The translations under genes and the position numbers were made by a program. This document shows positions 48,328 through 60,521 of a DNA stretch of 64,000 bases, piece by piece. Positions within the stretch are counted from its first letter, which is position 1. The number at the start of each line of letters is the position of its first letter. The notes below the pieces were generated by a model, which did not search any database, had not been told where the DNA came from, and saw only the letters and a program-made list of their open reading frames with translations. Source of the DNA: Daphnia carinata (Eukaryota > Arthropoda > Branchiopoda > Diplostraca > Daphniidae); the NCBI RefSeq assembly GCF_022539665.2, contig NC_081336.1:930001-994000 (forward strand). Reading direction: 5' to 3'.

Positions 48328-49048
48328 CTACGCCTGGGAGTACATGTTGGGAGGCGGATACATACCGAGAAAGCCACCTACACCAGGGACGCCGGGATAG
48401 CCACCGACGCCAGGGACGCCGGGATAGCCACCGACGCCAGGGACGCCGGGATAGCCACCGTAGGCACCGCCGCCAAAAAGAGGTCCCATCGAAAATATAG
48501 GAGATCACTTCGATCTTTGAATGGCGCATCGTGATAGTTCGGGTATAGATGTACGGCCTGGTTCGGCGTCCATCACGCTAGGATTCTCATGACCCCAACG
48601 AATACCTTCGGGACCTTCTAGTTTCTTTTGCTTAAATTGCAATGGTGGCTCAGTTCCAGGCGTCATTTCGTCCTATTCTTTTGGGCTTGAATAGGCCGAG
48701 GTGGGGGCTGCCTCACCTTCTTTCTGCACGGGCCTCCACTTCTTCGGTTTCGGTTCGATAACGTACGGTGGCAGGTAATAGACTGGAATAAATGCCATCG
48801 GCCGTCCAAACAGGTTGTACTTCACCACGTTTCCCATTTCATTCCGATCAAATTCATTACGAGATTCGCCAAATTCCGCTGTGCGATTCCACTCCGTGTG
48901 ATGGCCTTCCTTTTCCACCGGTGTGCCCATCACAACGCAAAGCGCAGCCAATAGTACAAGTACGTTTAATGGAAAACAATGGTGTGTGTGTGTGTGTGTA
49001 TTTTTGAAATAGGGCAGCAAACGAACGATTTACCTCTTTAAAAGCCAT
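48328..49048 (-). pseudogene. Decayed secreted Gly/Tyr-rich protein Y
   Basis: Clearly related to the intact Y' at 50134-51026. It has the same tiny first exon (49048-49034, MAFKE) and the same signal core (VLVLLAALCVVMG). The GRPMAFIPVYYLPP block is kept and the C-terminus is Gly-rich. It carries two in-frame stops (TAG at 48673-48675, TGA at 48505-48507). In addition the splice acceptor before 48963 reads AC instead of AG. The frame is otherwise kept to a stop at 48328. The tail contains about three 27-bp units (GYPGVPGVG). No product of normal length can be made. Confidence 0.8.
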
Positions 49049-49506
49049 GATGACACATTCAATGCTGGGCAGTTTTTTTTTGTGGAACATCCCTTATATA
49101 GCCATTGCATTTCTTGAATATGCTGGGCGCGTATCATCGTCGTCCTTACGTTTTCCTAGCAACAATTTGCTTTGAACTCGGGAACTTTTCAGGCGAATTT
49201 CAAACACATTGGGTATTGTCGTAAACTACTCCAACATGTTTATGTTGATCTTTCTGCTATTGCTATTAGCATTCTCGGATCCTCCCGTGTCGATATTTTG
49301 GAGGCCACGATCATTGTAAAATGCGAGGGTGGTGACAGCCTATCCTGAAGTCTGATTAGATGAACGACACTTCCAGAAGGAGTGGAGAGGGCCGTGTTAA
49401 CTCTGTGGCAAATGTAAACAAGAAAGCATGACCAAGTCACGATGACGGACGCAATGTCGTTTACATAAACAGTACAAGGAATGTGATGAGTAAAGAAAAG
49501 GCAGCT
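49049..49506. other. Promoter side of pseudogene Y
   Basis: A minus-strand TATATAAGG lies near 49095. The rest has no recognisable feature. Confidence 0.45.
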
Positions 49507-49752
49507 TCACGAGTAGGATGCTTGAGGCCGGATGGATGGGTACGGAGCAGGTCCATGTTTGGGGATCTTCCTTGTAACTGCTAAAAATTCATCAATGCCA
49601 GTACCATAGATTAAATGAATTGGGACTGATCCAATGGATGGAGTGACTCGTCCTTCTCCATGCCCGTTACGAATACCTGGAAGGAATGACAAAAGCCAAT
49701 TGAAATTGCGAATACTGATTGTAGGGGACTGTCGGACCTGTTTGGAATACAT
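49507..49752 (-). pseudogene. Decayed copy X' of the Lys/Glu/Pro repeat gene
   Basis: Keeps the first exon as MYSKQ (49752-49738) and an acceptor before 49682. It then has EKDES and, one frame over, VTPSIGSVPIHLIYGTGIDEFL. That aligns with the NPSVGIVHIRFISDAGVDELL head of X. The signal-peptide core and the whole repeat region are missing. Confidence 0.7.
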
Positions 49753-50133
49753 TACGAGAATAACAGACTCAACTGAATTGCAATGCAGCTTTTTATAGAC
49801 TTTGATTGTTGGGTGAAAAACCAATGGAGCAATAGAAACATGGGACTTTGTGCCCTTCTGATTGATCGACTGCCTATTTTGAAACGAGCCATCAAATAAT
49901 AGAAACAGCGGCCAATACTATTTCTTTAAATTCGTGGGAATTTGCTGTACTGGACAGTGCATTTCTCAGAAGATACGGTCGCAGCTAAATCGTTTTGAAG
50001 AAGTTACGTCCATCATACGAAATAAAATACGTTCATAAATCATATCATAAACATCATTCATAAACAAGAACTTCAATTAATAGTTTTATTTATCATTAAA
50101 CATTCAGTGAACTATACATTTGATTCAACATTT
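49753..50133. other. Flank of X', similar to upstream of X
   Basis: Diverged copy of the region upstream of X (47630-47900), with a degenerate TATA-like TCTATAAAAAGC on the minus strand. No coding exon. Confidence 0.5.
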
Positions 50134-51026
50134 TCAATACATTCCGATATCAATATCGATGATTTCTTCACCGTACCCGGGGTAGCCGTAAGGACCGTAA
50201 CCACCATAGCCATCGTACCCGCCGTAGCCATCGTAACCGCCATAGCCTTCGTAGCCGTACCTTTCGTATCCATAATATGGTGGACGATGAAACTGGGGAG
50301 ATCTTTTCAATCTTGGAATCGCTAGAGGTGATGGCTCTGACAAAGGAACAAGATCTCGCTGGGCATCCATCATACCAATCACATCCTCCTGATCTTTCTC
50401 AATACTTCTCGAAATGGGCTTATCCAATGCCGGCATCGGTCCAGCCGAAGATTCAAGCGAACTGGACTGCGCATTCATGATCGGTGCATTCTCGTGTGTC
50501 CTTTGTTCTTCTACATTAGGTAACGTGCTCATTAGTTTGTCAGGATTCTTCATTGGCTGGGCAGGTTGTGCAGCGATGGAAGGAGGGTTAAGATCTTGCA
50601 AGTTCTTTGCTTGCCCAGCTTGTAATGGCATCTCTTTCTCGGGCATCGTTTTATCGCAGCCTTTTGGGTTTGAAAAGACCATGGTCGGCATTGCCTCGCC
50701 TTCCTTCTGCATAGGCCGGCGTAGCCTCAGTTTAGGTACAATGCCGTGAGGAGGTAAGTAATAGACCGGGATGAACGCCATGGGTCGTCCAAGCGGATAG
50801 TAGTTCATGCCCATCATTCCAGTATGCTCAGATTCAAGATCAGACTTGCCCATTTCTGATGTCTCACTTGGCTTCAACAACGAAGGATCGTCCATGTCCG
50901 TCGGTCTGCCCATCACAGCGCCAAGCGCAGCCAAAAGTAGAAATACCTTTAAAAGAAAACAATTGATTGCATGTGTCATTTAAGTACATTGCGGTACATG
51001 AAATGTGGTACCTGTTTGAGAGCCAT
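50134..51026 (-). CDS. Secreted Gly/Tyr-rich protein Y' (intact)
   Basis: Two exons, 275 aa: 51026-51012 (MALKQ) and 50946-50134. The signal peptide is VFLLLAALGAVMG. A conserved GRPMAFIPVYYLPPHGI block, a Pro/Gln-rich middle and a tail of GYGGYDGYGGY-type repeats follow. Gly/Tyr repeats of this kind are typical of arthropod cuticular or matrix proteins, but no chitin-binding Rebers-Riddiford motif is present. Function is therefore inferred only as structural and extracellular. A minus-strand TATA box at 51067-51074 drives it. Confidence 0.82.
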
Positions 51027-51066
51027 GATGTCTGATACGATACTGAGCTCATTCGCTACGATAGCT

Positions 51067-51074
51067 TTTATATA
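51067..51074 (-). promoter_or_regulatory. TATA box of gene Y'
   Basis: Reads TATATAAA on the minus strand, with a CTCAGTATCG initiator-like stretch about 30 bp downstream and the ATG at 51026. Confidence 0.65.
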
Positions 51075-52132
51075 GGGCCCTTCGTTTCCCACCATATGAA
51101 CATCTTTCATCGTCGTCCATTCGTTTCTTTCTTACTGCGAGTTCAATTATCAATCATGTCTTTAAAAGCGAATTTTCAGAATACTGTATCGAGGGACGTA
51201 CATGTTCAGAACTTTCTCTTTTTAGACTTTCTCGTAGCCTTTAGACGTCTGCGTTGGGCACGGTCGGAAATACCCAACACATTTCCATGTCGATCGTTCT
51301 GCCACTGCCATTCCAACATCATGTATTTTACCGATATAGATTTCCACAAAAAAAAAGCCTTTTATCTTAGTTTCGTGGAAAAGGCTTTGCGTTGTTCGAA
51401 TCCACTTATAGCAGACCAAAATATTACTACTATTTGTTGTGCTACAATAACGATCAGGCAATGCATTTTGAACGTTTATTTTTAGATCATAGTCCCGAGA
51501 TTACAGAAAGAGAATAACAGTGATAAGAAATAATCAGTTATCCCCCTCGTATCATTTGAAGATGCATAAGAATCAATCACGTACGTGAATGTACTTTTTA
51601 AAACACGTGGTACCGCACGATTGTCAAACCACACGGAGATAATGAAATTTTGTTTAGGAAAAACATTCGTTAATTAGACTATGGCAATGCCCTTGGCCGT
51701 GGCTGTGTAAACAGCGGATGAATCGTGTCCGTCCCGTCCATATGCAAAACCCTGAACTGATAGTGTCGAGAACGAAGGACACAACTGTTGTTGTACAAAA
51801 AAAAATAAGCAAGTCATCGTGAACAGGCGTGTTAAAGAAGGAAGATAAGTGAAGCATTTCATCAGCCATTTCCCTATTGGATCCCTCTGCTGAATGCGGA
51901 ATCATTTCTCATTTTTAAATTGTTGATTGTCATTGCGTAATATCCCCTAAGGCAGGACGCCTTGCCGTTTGGGATACGAACGCAAACGATGAAAACGTTT
52001 AAAAGGAGAAATAACAGGACGCCCTCGGCAAACGATTCAGTGTCCTTCCAGCAGATCTCCATTGCTCTCCACGTAAGTCTCAGTAAAAAATTATTCAATT
52101 CAAGTTTGATCACGTTAAAGTTCCCGTCCAGC
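51075..52132. other. 1.06 kb between Y' and GST 2
   Basis: No gene recognised; presumably the divergent promoters of Y' and GST 2. Confidence 0.45.
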
Positions 52133-52999
52133 ATGCCCGTTTACAAGCTTCGCTATTTCAACAACCCGCGGCGAGGCCGTGCCGAGCTGAGTCGTCTTAT
52201 TCTTCATCAGGCTGGAGTGGAATTCGAAGACATCCGCTTCCCTCACAGCGAATGGCCCGCCATTAAACCCAGTATGTAAATATCGTTTGAAGGCAAAATA
52301 AAAATGCAATCACGTATTCTAATGAGCATGCAAAAATCTTTTTTATTAGCCACGCCGTTCGGCCAAGTTCCTGTCCTCGAAGTTGACGGACAAGTATTGG
52401 CCCAGTCAAACACCATCGCCCGTTACCTCGCTAGGAAGTATGGCCTTGCTGGGAAGAACGATTGGGAGCAAGCTTTGGCTGACATGTACGCTGACAACAT
52501 TCACGATCTTTTGAATGGTATAATCCTTTAAAAAAAAAAGCAAAACTAAAATTGAAAATGATTGAAGCTTTCATTGAACTCCGCTTGAGCAGCTGCGGCC
52601 GTCCCGTTCATGGAGAAGGATCCAGTGAAGCAGAAAGAAATGTACGAAAAGTTTATGGCCGAGACGATTGCCAATCACGTTGTCCTCATTGAAAAGCAAT
52701 TGAACAAGAATAACACCGGATATCTAGTCGGCAACGATGTGAGTCCATTTCCGCAGTGTCTTGAAACGTTGGCGTCTGGCCGGTTGGAAGTAATAACTTG
52801 TATTACTTGCATTTTACAGTTGACGTGGGCTGATTTAGCTTATTACGCGTATTTCTCCGACTTCATGGAAGTGAAATTCGGTAGTGCCTTTTTGAAAGAC
52901 GCGCCGCGTTTGAAGGCTTTGATCGATCGCGTCAAAGCTCTGCCGAATATCAAGAAGTGGACGGACTATCGGAATTCCAAATACCCGGAAGAAAATTAA
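52133..52999 (+). CDS. GstS: Sigma-class glutathione S-transferase 2
   Basis: Four exons, 210 aa: 52133-52271, 52350-52517, 52593-52738 and 52820-52999. It has the catalytic tyrosine segment [15 protein letters not shown], two residues longer at the turn than its paralogues. [23 protein letters not shown] and the C-terminal [12 protein letters not shown] are all present. The last exon ends [11 protein letters not shown], unlike the RPxTEI end of GSTs 3 and 4. Expected to be a cytosolic glutathione transferase of the sigma class. Confidence 0.94.
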
Positions 53000-54272
53000 G
53001 AGAATCAGATATTAAATGACCATTTAACCATTAGATATTATGTAATCCTGGGTAACATCTGTTGTTAAGTTGCCCCATGCCCGGTTTGGTTTTGGAAAAA
53101 TTCAATGAGCCATCAAATATAAGCCAGCGAAATGCACGTCCCTATTCTTGTGTTTTATATTACACGCAAATCAGGATGACGGGGGCATTTCCGGTCTTCG
53201 CAAGAATACGTATATGGGCTATAAAGAATGTTGGCATCAAACAGCTTTTTGAAGACGTGAAAAATCGTGACCAGAACAAAAATGAAAAATGATGGCCTCG
53301 GTCGCGGCTGATGATGCACACATTGCAATTTGCTGACTCATCGTTCAAGTATGTGGCTTCCTAGAGGACTAGAACTGTATAATCACAATTTCAACTTCTA
53401 TAGAACGAATTTCACTTCCAAGTTTTGACACGCTTTGATGTATTGATGTTTCGATAAAGGCAGGGCTTCCTTTGGCTTGTAATCAGCAGTTAAGGCATTA
53501 AAGGGTAACGTCAAACGAAGGTAATCACACACTTGTACGAAAACGAAATCAGAAACGTTCCTGTTGCAGGTCTGTTGGTTTCGTGCGTCATAGCTGTCGT
53601 GTATTCAAACACAGCAAGCATTCAAAAGCAAATAAAACTTTTCCTTGTTTGTATTTTCCTTTGTAAATGGAGACATTGGCGTGTGTTCTATTCTATTTTC
53701 ATTCAGAAGGTCTTTATTCAAAACATATCTTACGTAGTTTACCTTTTCCTTATGAAGCCACTATCGGTGGAGGGAAAGAAAGAAATCGAAAAACGGCACA
53801 TCTTCCAGTCCCATTAACAAAGTGAAAAGCAGTGATCAAGTATCTTTTTTTTAGAGGTAGACAGTTAATTGACATCGAATCGATGTGCATGCATCTGTGG
53901 CTGGCCTGTGTCGCAAAAATAAAAAAAACCAGACATGTCTGGCTGTCTAGTCATTCATAGCCTCAAACGATAGCGTCTAGAACCGAATAGATTCGGTTTT
54001 TTTTTTATTTGTTGATTATTGTATAGCCAAGTAATCGCCCTTGGAAAGAGACGCCCTGCCTATCGCGCTAGCGGCATTAGAAGAACCGTGACGCAAAAAT
54101 TAAAGAAATATCCTTGGGGGGGACAAAGCAGATAGTGTTATACGGAATGACGTTTTGCTATTGCGCCCTCCCCCCTTATTAAAAACATCCTTTTAAATTC
54201 CTCCTACTGAGTACACGTGGCAATTGTGGCATTCACGCAATCCTTTCCCGCCGTATAGGCTCACATGAACAG
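53000..54272. other. 1.27 kb between GST 2 and GST 3
   Basis: No gene recognised. Small open frames on both strands lack motifs and splice support. Confidence 0.45.
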
Positions 54273-54280
54273 TATAAAAA
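54273..54280 (+). promoter_or_regulatory. TATA box and initiator of GST 3
   Basis: TATAAAAA is followed 34 bp later by the arthropod initiator TCAGTC (54306-54311). A 5' UTR donor (GAGTAAGTAG) follows near 54347 and the acceptor CTAG ends at 54522, six bases before the ATG. This is the clearest core promoter in the window. Confidence 0.75.
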
Positions 54281-54528
54281 CAGCGTAACATTTATTCGGA
54301 ATCGTTCAGTCTCGTTCAACGATTCGTCGCTCACACGCCTGATCTGAGTAAGTAGATAGAAAGGATTTTGTTGTAAATGTTTTGATGCGCGTGATAAATT
54401 TCGTGAGAGGTATTTGGCTTTGAGCCGCCCCCCATCGATCAGCTGTTGTTGACATTTGTCGGCAGCCGAACTGCGCAGTTTGATAGCAAGTTGATTTTTC
54501 GTTTTACTTTTTCTTTCTCTAGTTCAAC

Positions 54529-55347
54529 ATGCCTGTTTACAAACTTCATTACTTTAATCTCCGAGGACGTGCTGAGTTGGCTCGTCTTATTATGAGTCAG
54601 GCTGGTGTTGAGTTTGAGGATGTCCGTTTCGAGCGAACTGAATGGCCTGCTCTCAAAGCCAGTGAGTAGAAGTTCATTGTGCAAAATGATGACAATGTTC
54701 AATGGCTTTATTGTATTGTTGTTTTTTTTTTGTATAGCCATGCCTTTTGGCCAAGTTCCTGTCCTGGAAGTTGATGGACAAATGCTTGCCCAATCAAACA
54801 CCATTTCTCGATATCTTGCCAGGAAACATGGACTTGCTGGAAAGGATGAGTGGGAGCAGGGTTTGGCTGACATGTACGCTGACAACATTGGTGACTTGAT
54901 GACTGGTAAATGACCATATTATTGTATTTAACTTTCATGAGTGACAAAAGCCTTGTTGTCAGGCATGAGACCAGCTTTCCTGGAGAAGGATGCAGAGAAG
55001 CAGAAAGAATTGTATGAAAAATTCATGACTGAGACCATTGCAACTCATGTTGCTATTGTTGAGAAGCAATTGGAGAAGAACGGTACTGGGCACTTAGTTG
55101 GCAAAGAGGTAAAAATGATAGGACAACATGTTGCTAATTAAAGTTACGAACAAGGATGATTTTAACTTTGCATTCATAGTTGACCTGGGCTGATTTGGCT
55201 TACTATGGTTTCTTCTCCTTCCTTGTTGAAAAATTCGGCGAAGATTTCTTGAAAGATGCGTCACATCTGAAGAGTCTGATTGCTCTTGTCGAAGAGCTGC
55301 CCAACATTAAGAAGTGGGTTGAATCTCGTCCCAAAACTGAAATTTAA
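54529..55347 (+). CDS. GstS: Sigma-class glutathione S-transferase 3
   Basis: Four exons, 204 aa: 54529-54661, 54738-54905, 54963-55108 and 55180-55347. Catalytic Tyr segment [42 protein letters not shown], and helical domain [14 protein letters not shown] and [14 protein letters not shown]. Ends RPKTEI. The length and motifs are canonical for the class. Its strong TATA/initiator promoter and 5' UTR intron suggest it may be the most highly expressed copy. Confidence 0.96.
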
Positions 55348-57058
55348 AACTCTTATTGTTACAAAATCAAGTCAAAACGTTGAAAAATATATTAGTTAAA
55401 ATGTTAACACAAAATTCTGCATTCTCTTTCGTTGGCAATCTGCGTAGATAAATATCATTGTCCTTTATTTCACCGGACTTTGGGTCTAAGCGGAATTGGA
55501 TACGCCCGGCGCATTCCAACACGTACGTTGACTCTTAACGTTGAAAGGCTTGTAAGCACCGAAAGCTAACAATAGAACTGGTTATGTTTTGTTGCGTCAT
55601 CTTATGGTTCTCTCGCTAGGCTACTGACCCTTAGCACTTGTCAACAGATCTGTATAATAGAATGCATTTATCGCTTCCGAATTAGGTTATATCCATCAGT
55701 TGCGATGGAAAAACAATCGATATACTAATAAATGTGCGCCAAACAAAAATAGAGACCTAAAGAATGTATCCATCTTCTTTTACCCCGTGACATCCATCGG
55801 TCGCGGGAAACGACCACTTAAAATCGATTCATCTTCCTCTTGTCTCGTAGACGCATTTTTTTTTTATATGCCCCATCGATTCTGTCTATTCTATTGTTTA
55901 CGTTCATCGAGTTCACCAATGGAATCAGTCCTCGTACAGACATTGGGAAACAACGACGAAGGCATCAACTATTAACGTCGGCTTTTGTTGCCGAATTGAA
56001 ACTGGGGATCGTTTTGGATCGATGGAGACTGCCTGATTTACCATCATAAAATTTCATGAGCATCAATAAATCGATTTATGGTATTAAACTACATTTCTCT
56101 GTGTGTGCAATGCTCATAACCAATTCCATTGTAAATTGATGAGTTTTCTTTTAAGCTTGATATCCAGTCGATTGTGCTTGCCTATGTTTTTCACGAAAAA
56201 TAAAACGTTTGCTTCAGAAATTCACATCAACGCTCTTCAGTCTTTATAATACGATTGAGCTTTGATTCCTTTTAATTCTTAAAATATGCGATGTACGGAT
56301 AAACAAATGATTTATTCAGGATCAGGATTTAATTTTGTTATTAGGCTAAATTTAATTTAAATTTAAATCAAAATTTGACGTTGATTAAAAAAATGAGGCT
56401 TTAAAAAATAAGCCCGACGAAATAACCCCGACTTTTCCCAAAAATGTTTTAAATTTCAAAACACTTAGTTATAGCTATAAAAATACATGATTTAGATGCA
56501 GAATTAAACGAAGATCACGAAATATGATTTTATTTTTACGTGAAACGTATAGTTTTGGATTTATTCGATTTCAAAGAGGTGGCGCTAAAACCCCAATCCT
56601 TCGCTTTTGATTCAACAACGGCATAATTGATGCGCAAATCATGAACGTTTTAAATTCTAAATTAAAACTACAATAACTAAAATGAAATTTTTTTAGATTT
56701 TCCGAGTTCTTAAAAGCCAATATTTCGGTCTGACTTGCTAAGTTTGCTTTTAAGCACCAATCGATCTGACTGTTTTTAGTATCAGCCCCAATCTGAATTT
56801 TACATAACGTCCAGTCTGTACGCACAATGGACAGCCTTAAAATATTCATTGACATCCGATACGATCCATTGAACACTGCTTAGTATCCATCGTTACACGA
56901 CCTCATCTTGTGCGCTTGTGCGAGCTCCTTCTTTTTTATTTAAAAACAAATCCCATCCAGTATAAGATAAATAGAACCCATTGAAACAAAAGCCACTTTA
57001 ATCAATCATCGCATCTCCAAGCGCATCGTCATCAGCTCCCATTTGCTAACTCGTAAAA
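55348..57058. other. 1.7 kb between GST 3 and GST 4
   Basis: No gene recognised; contains a second copy of the GTCGGG-type repeat at 56402-56440. Confidence 0.45.
56402..56440 (-). repeat. Dispersed GTCGGG-type repeat, copy 2
   Basis: In reverse complement it gives GGGAAAAGTCGGGG, then GTCGGGCTTATTTTTTAAA. The block order matches 13050-13097. Confidence 0.6.
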
Positions 57059-57807
57059 ATGCCGCAATATAAACTGCATTATTTCAACTTCCGCGGAATG
57101 GCCGAGTTAACCCGTTTGATTTTCCACTACGCCGGAGTGGCGTTCGAGGATGTCCGTTTCGAAAAGAGCGAATGGCCCCAATTGAAAGCAAGTAAGTGTA
57201 TACCAATAAAAAAGCGATATTCGATATTTAAATAACGATCTGTGATATGAATTGAATATTACGTTAGGTATGCCATTTGGGCAGGTGCCCGTTCTCGAAG
57301 TAGACGGTAAGCCTTTAAGCCAGTCCTACGCTATCGCCCGTTACGTTGCCCGGCAACACGGACTGGCCGGCAAAGACGATTGGGAACAAGCACAGGTCGA
57401 CATGTACGCCGACTGCATCAAAGACTTTATGATCCGTAATTAATAATTGCAGCGACGCATTTTTTTCAAACTTTCTATTTTCATGTAATTGATTCTTAGT
57501 CGGACGGCCAGTGTACGAAGAACACGATCCCGAGAAGCAGAAAATTCTGATGAACAAATTCATGACGGACACGATGATCCCGCACATGCTTGTCATCGAA
57601 GCTCAGTTAGCGAAGAACGGAGGTGTTCTCGTCGGCAAGGATGTCACTTGGGCCGATATAGCTTGCTATGCGTTCTTCTCGTTCGTGATCAGCAAGAATC
57701 CCGATGTGTTGAACGATTGTCCCAACATAACAGCGCTGCTCGCAAGAGTCTCGAGCCACGAGAACATCAAAAAGTATCTCGAAACTCGTCCAGTCACTGA
57801 AATTTGA
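57059..57807 (+). CDS. GstS: Sigma-class glutathione S-transferase 4, lacking intron 3
   Basis: Three exons, 202 aa: 57059-57191, 57268-57435 and 57500-57807. Catalytic Tyr segment [56 protein letters not shown] and VTWADIACYAFFSF. The first two introns match the other GSTs, but the third intron is absent and the coding sequence runs straight through GKD/VTWAD. The catalytic tyrosine and cis-proline are kept, so it should be functional. It is the most diverged member of the cluster in the C-terminal domain. Confidence 0.94.
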
Positions 57808-60521
57808 GTATTCAAATCATTTCGATCAATAATGGCACGTGAGACAAAGTATAGGCCTAAACAATTGATTCGATGTAATTGCACCGTTTCCTTCAAACGA
57901 ATAATACAAGCACTTTATCGCACATGCTAACGGCTTTAACAAACGAGTTCGTGTAGGGCAAGCAAATTAAATGAACACGGTAGAAACAAAATTCCACGTC
58001 ATGAACGAACCATTTGCAAGTTGGCCTTTCTTCTTTGTTTATGCAAACGCAATCTCCATTAGCAGTTGCAAGAAGTTTGGTACAAACACAGTGCAAGAAA
58101 TATACGCGAACAAGCCTCTACAATGTATACATAGCAAAAAAAAAGGAGTCGTCTTTCTTTTTTATTCAAGTATCTCTGTTCGGACAACATCTGTGTATCC
58201 ACGACAACTAAATCCCTAGCTATTCATGTTATTTTAATCAGCGCATGTCTCCAATAACCGGCTGCCCTTCTCGGATAAAAGCAACAACGATGTAAAGCCA
58301 TAAAAGACCTGTGTACTTACTTTCGGATAATTCGACTACTCGATACCACATCCCGTTATAACATAAATCTTTTGAAATATTCAACAGAATCTTTGGTTGC
58401 CTAAGTACGTATTTGTTATTCAATGTTAATATTATCTTTTTAAAAGGAATGAAATGATCACGGTCATTTTTCCTTGCAAAGTCTTACATCAAACCTAGTC
58501 AAGCGATAACAAATCGATAGTTGCTAAAAATCTTGTTCGGGAAACATCGCATCTTTTTTTATTACGTTAAACGTAATTCAATCAGATGATAGAACAATCG
58601 ATTATTGAAAGTTTTGATTCATTTCGGTACGATTGCGAAAATTTCCTCTACTCGCACTGACGAATTGCTATTTGTCCGACGATAATAAATGGCCAATTAT
58701 CACCAGGTTAGGTGAAATGGAGCAAGTGTTCTTTAACTTTCATACGAGGATAAGTCTGTAAACTTCATTAGATGCAAATGCAGACTCAAGATATGTTTAT
58801 CCTCCTTTTATACAATGTTTATCCTCCTTTCTTAAGTATTTTTCAACGGTAAAGACTTGGTTGTTATACTAAAAATAAAATTCATTGTACGTGTACGAAA
58901 TGATGTTGCATCTTTAACACGAACGAAGTACATAGGATTTCACATACCTATTCACTGTGTGAATATCAATAATCCTTTGTCGATTCTTATTGCTATTCTT
59001 CTTAACATCTACCCTTTTAAAAGCAACAGCGAGGTACACACGAGTATTCACCGTTTTCAGTAACAAAATACACCAACCTACTTCGTAGTTTTGCAAACCT
59101 TTCATCAACCTCTTAAGCTAAAAAGCACTCCACTGCCATAAAATCGTAAACTTGCTGCAATTTTCTTAACCGAAAAATTCAGCAGCGCAAGTAACAATGG
59201 AAAGATGGGAGGCGATCAAGAAAGCATTCGGCCAATTTCTGAAGCACGTAGCACGGGCATAACACACGCACGCCCGCTCCTACGTAAACTTAAAACCTAA
59301 TGGATATACCAATGATAATTAGTGCAAAGTGAGACACGCAAATCCCATTTGTACGGTGCTTCACTTTCGCCGCTCGACTTTGACGGGCAACACAGCGATC
59401 GCTAAGGGCCATCTCGCCAAGTAGAATGATTTCTGCGTAACGCCAATCCAGCAAGCGAACTAATCAAAAAAAAGAAAAAGATAAGATGATCAAAGACAAG
59501 AAATTAAAAACGCAGCTGCAGAGAGTGCGATGGAAGTAGAGTATAAAGCGAGAACAAATTAAAGATGGGCAAATCAAGTCGAAATCGATTAAACGCAGCG
59601 TTTAAATTTAAATAAAAAAATACATAGATCCATTTACTTGCGTTGCCCTTTTCATGCGCCTCCGCTATTCCGGACCCTCCGTCCAATCCGGCTATAGTCG
59701 CCCAACAGGAAACGTGCGATCCGACAGCTCCGAAAGCTTACGACATTCTAGTTGTCACGTGACGGACAACATTTCAGTGACGTCATTGCGCAGCGATGCG
59801 TAATTTTGCTTTTCGCTTGTCTTGTTCAATTTTTTTTTTTTTTTTCTGTCGATCCACGTGAACCCGGCATAACGCTAGGGAAAGAAAATCAATATCCATT
59901 CAGCGCACAGCAAAGCGTACAATGTAAACACAAAAGGCTTTTCACGAGAACCGTGCAGATGTACCGATTCAGCGATCGTGAAACAAGAACGTGACACGTT
60001 ACAATAGAAACAATGGCATAACACTGCAACACCCCCGCAAAAAAACTTGTTCTCTAAAATACACAAACGAATTTTACTTTCGAGAACATTGACGCACACA
60101 GCCGAACTCATCACGTTGGCTTCCCTAGAACTGCCGATACTATCGATCAATGTTTTGTCAAACGCTTTTACCTGTGAAAATGAAACCGGAAGGTTAAATA
60201 TCCAAGGCAAGCAAACATTCCTCCTCCCCACGCAATAAGTGCACGCAATAAGTGATATTGCATCGTACATGAACCACTCCAACAAAACAGCTGATCGACG
60301 TATAAAAGAAACAATTCGTTGGGTTCGAGTCCATCGACCAAAGACATCAAAGAGCATTACTTCAACAATCTTAAAGGTAACTCAGGACTTTTGGTAATTG
60401 GTCCGATTGCAGAATAGCTTAGTTGCCGATTTCCACGTAACGTTTAACTATTGCTCGCGTTCAAAAATGTAGAAACTGGGAGCGCGGCAGGGTGATTATT
60501 AAGAAACATTCGCCTTTCCAG
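57808..60521. other. 2.7 kb between GST 4 and the ELOVL remnant
   Basis: No confident gene. A 21-codon amphipathic frame with a good start context sits at 59197-59262. A TATAAAAG at 60301-60308 lies upstream of the ELOVL remnant and could be its old promoter. Confidence 0.45.

Noticed and set aside
48293-48529. Arg/Trp-rich repeat frame (RRPWRRWLS) on -
   Set aside because: It is the out-of-frame reading of the Gly/Pro/Val repeat tail of pseudogene Y.
53925-53945. AGACATGTCT, a perfect p53-type half site
   Set aside because: A single half site of ten bases is expected by chance at this scale, with no second half nearby.
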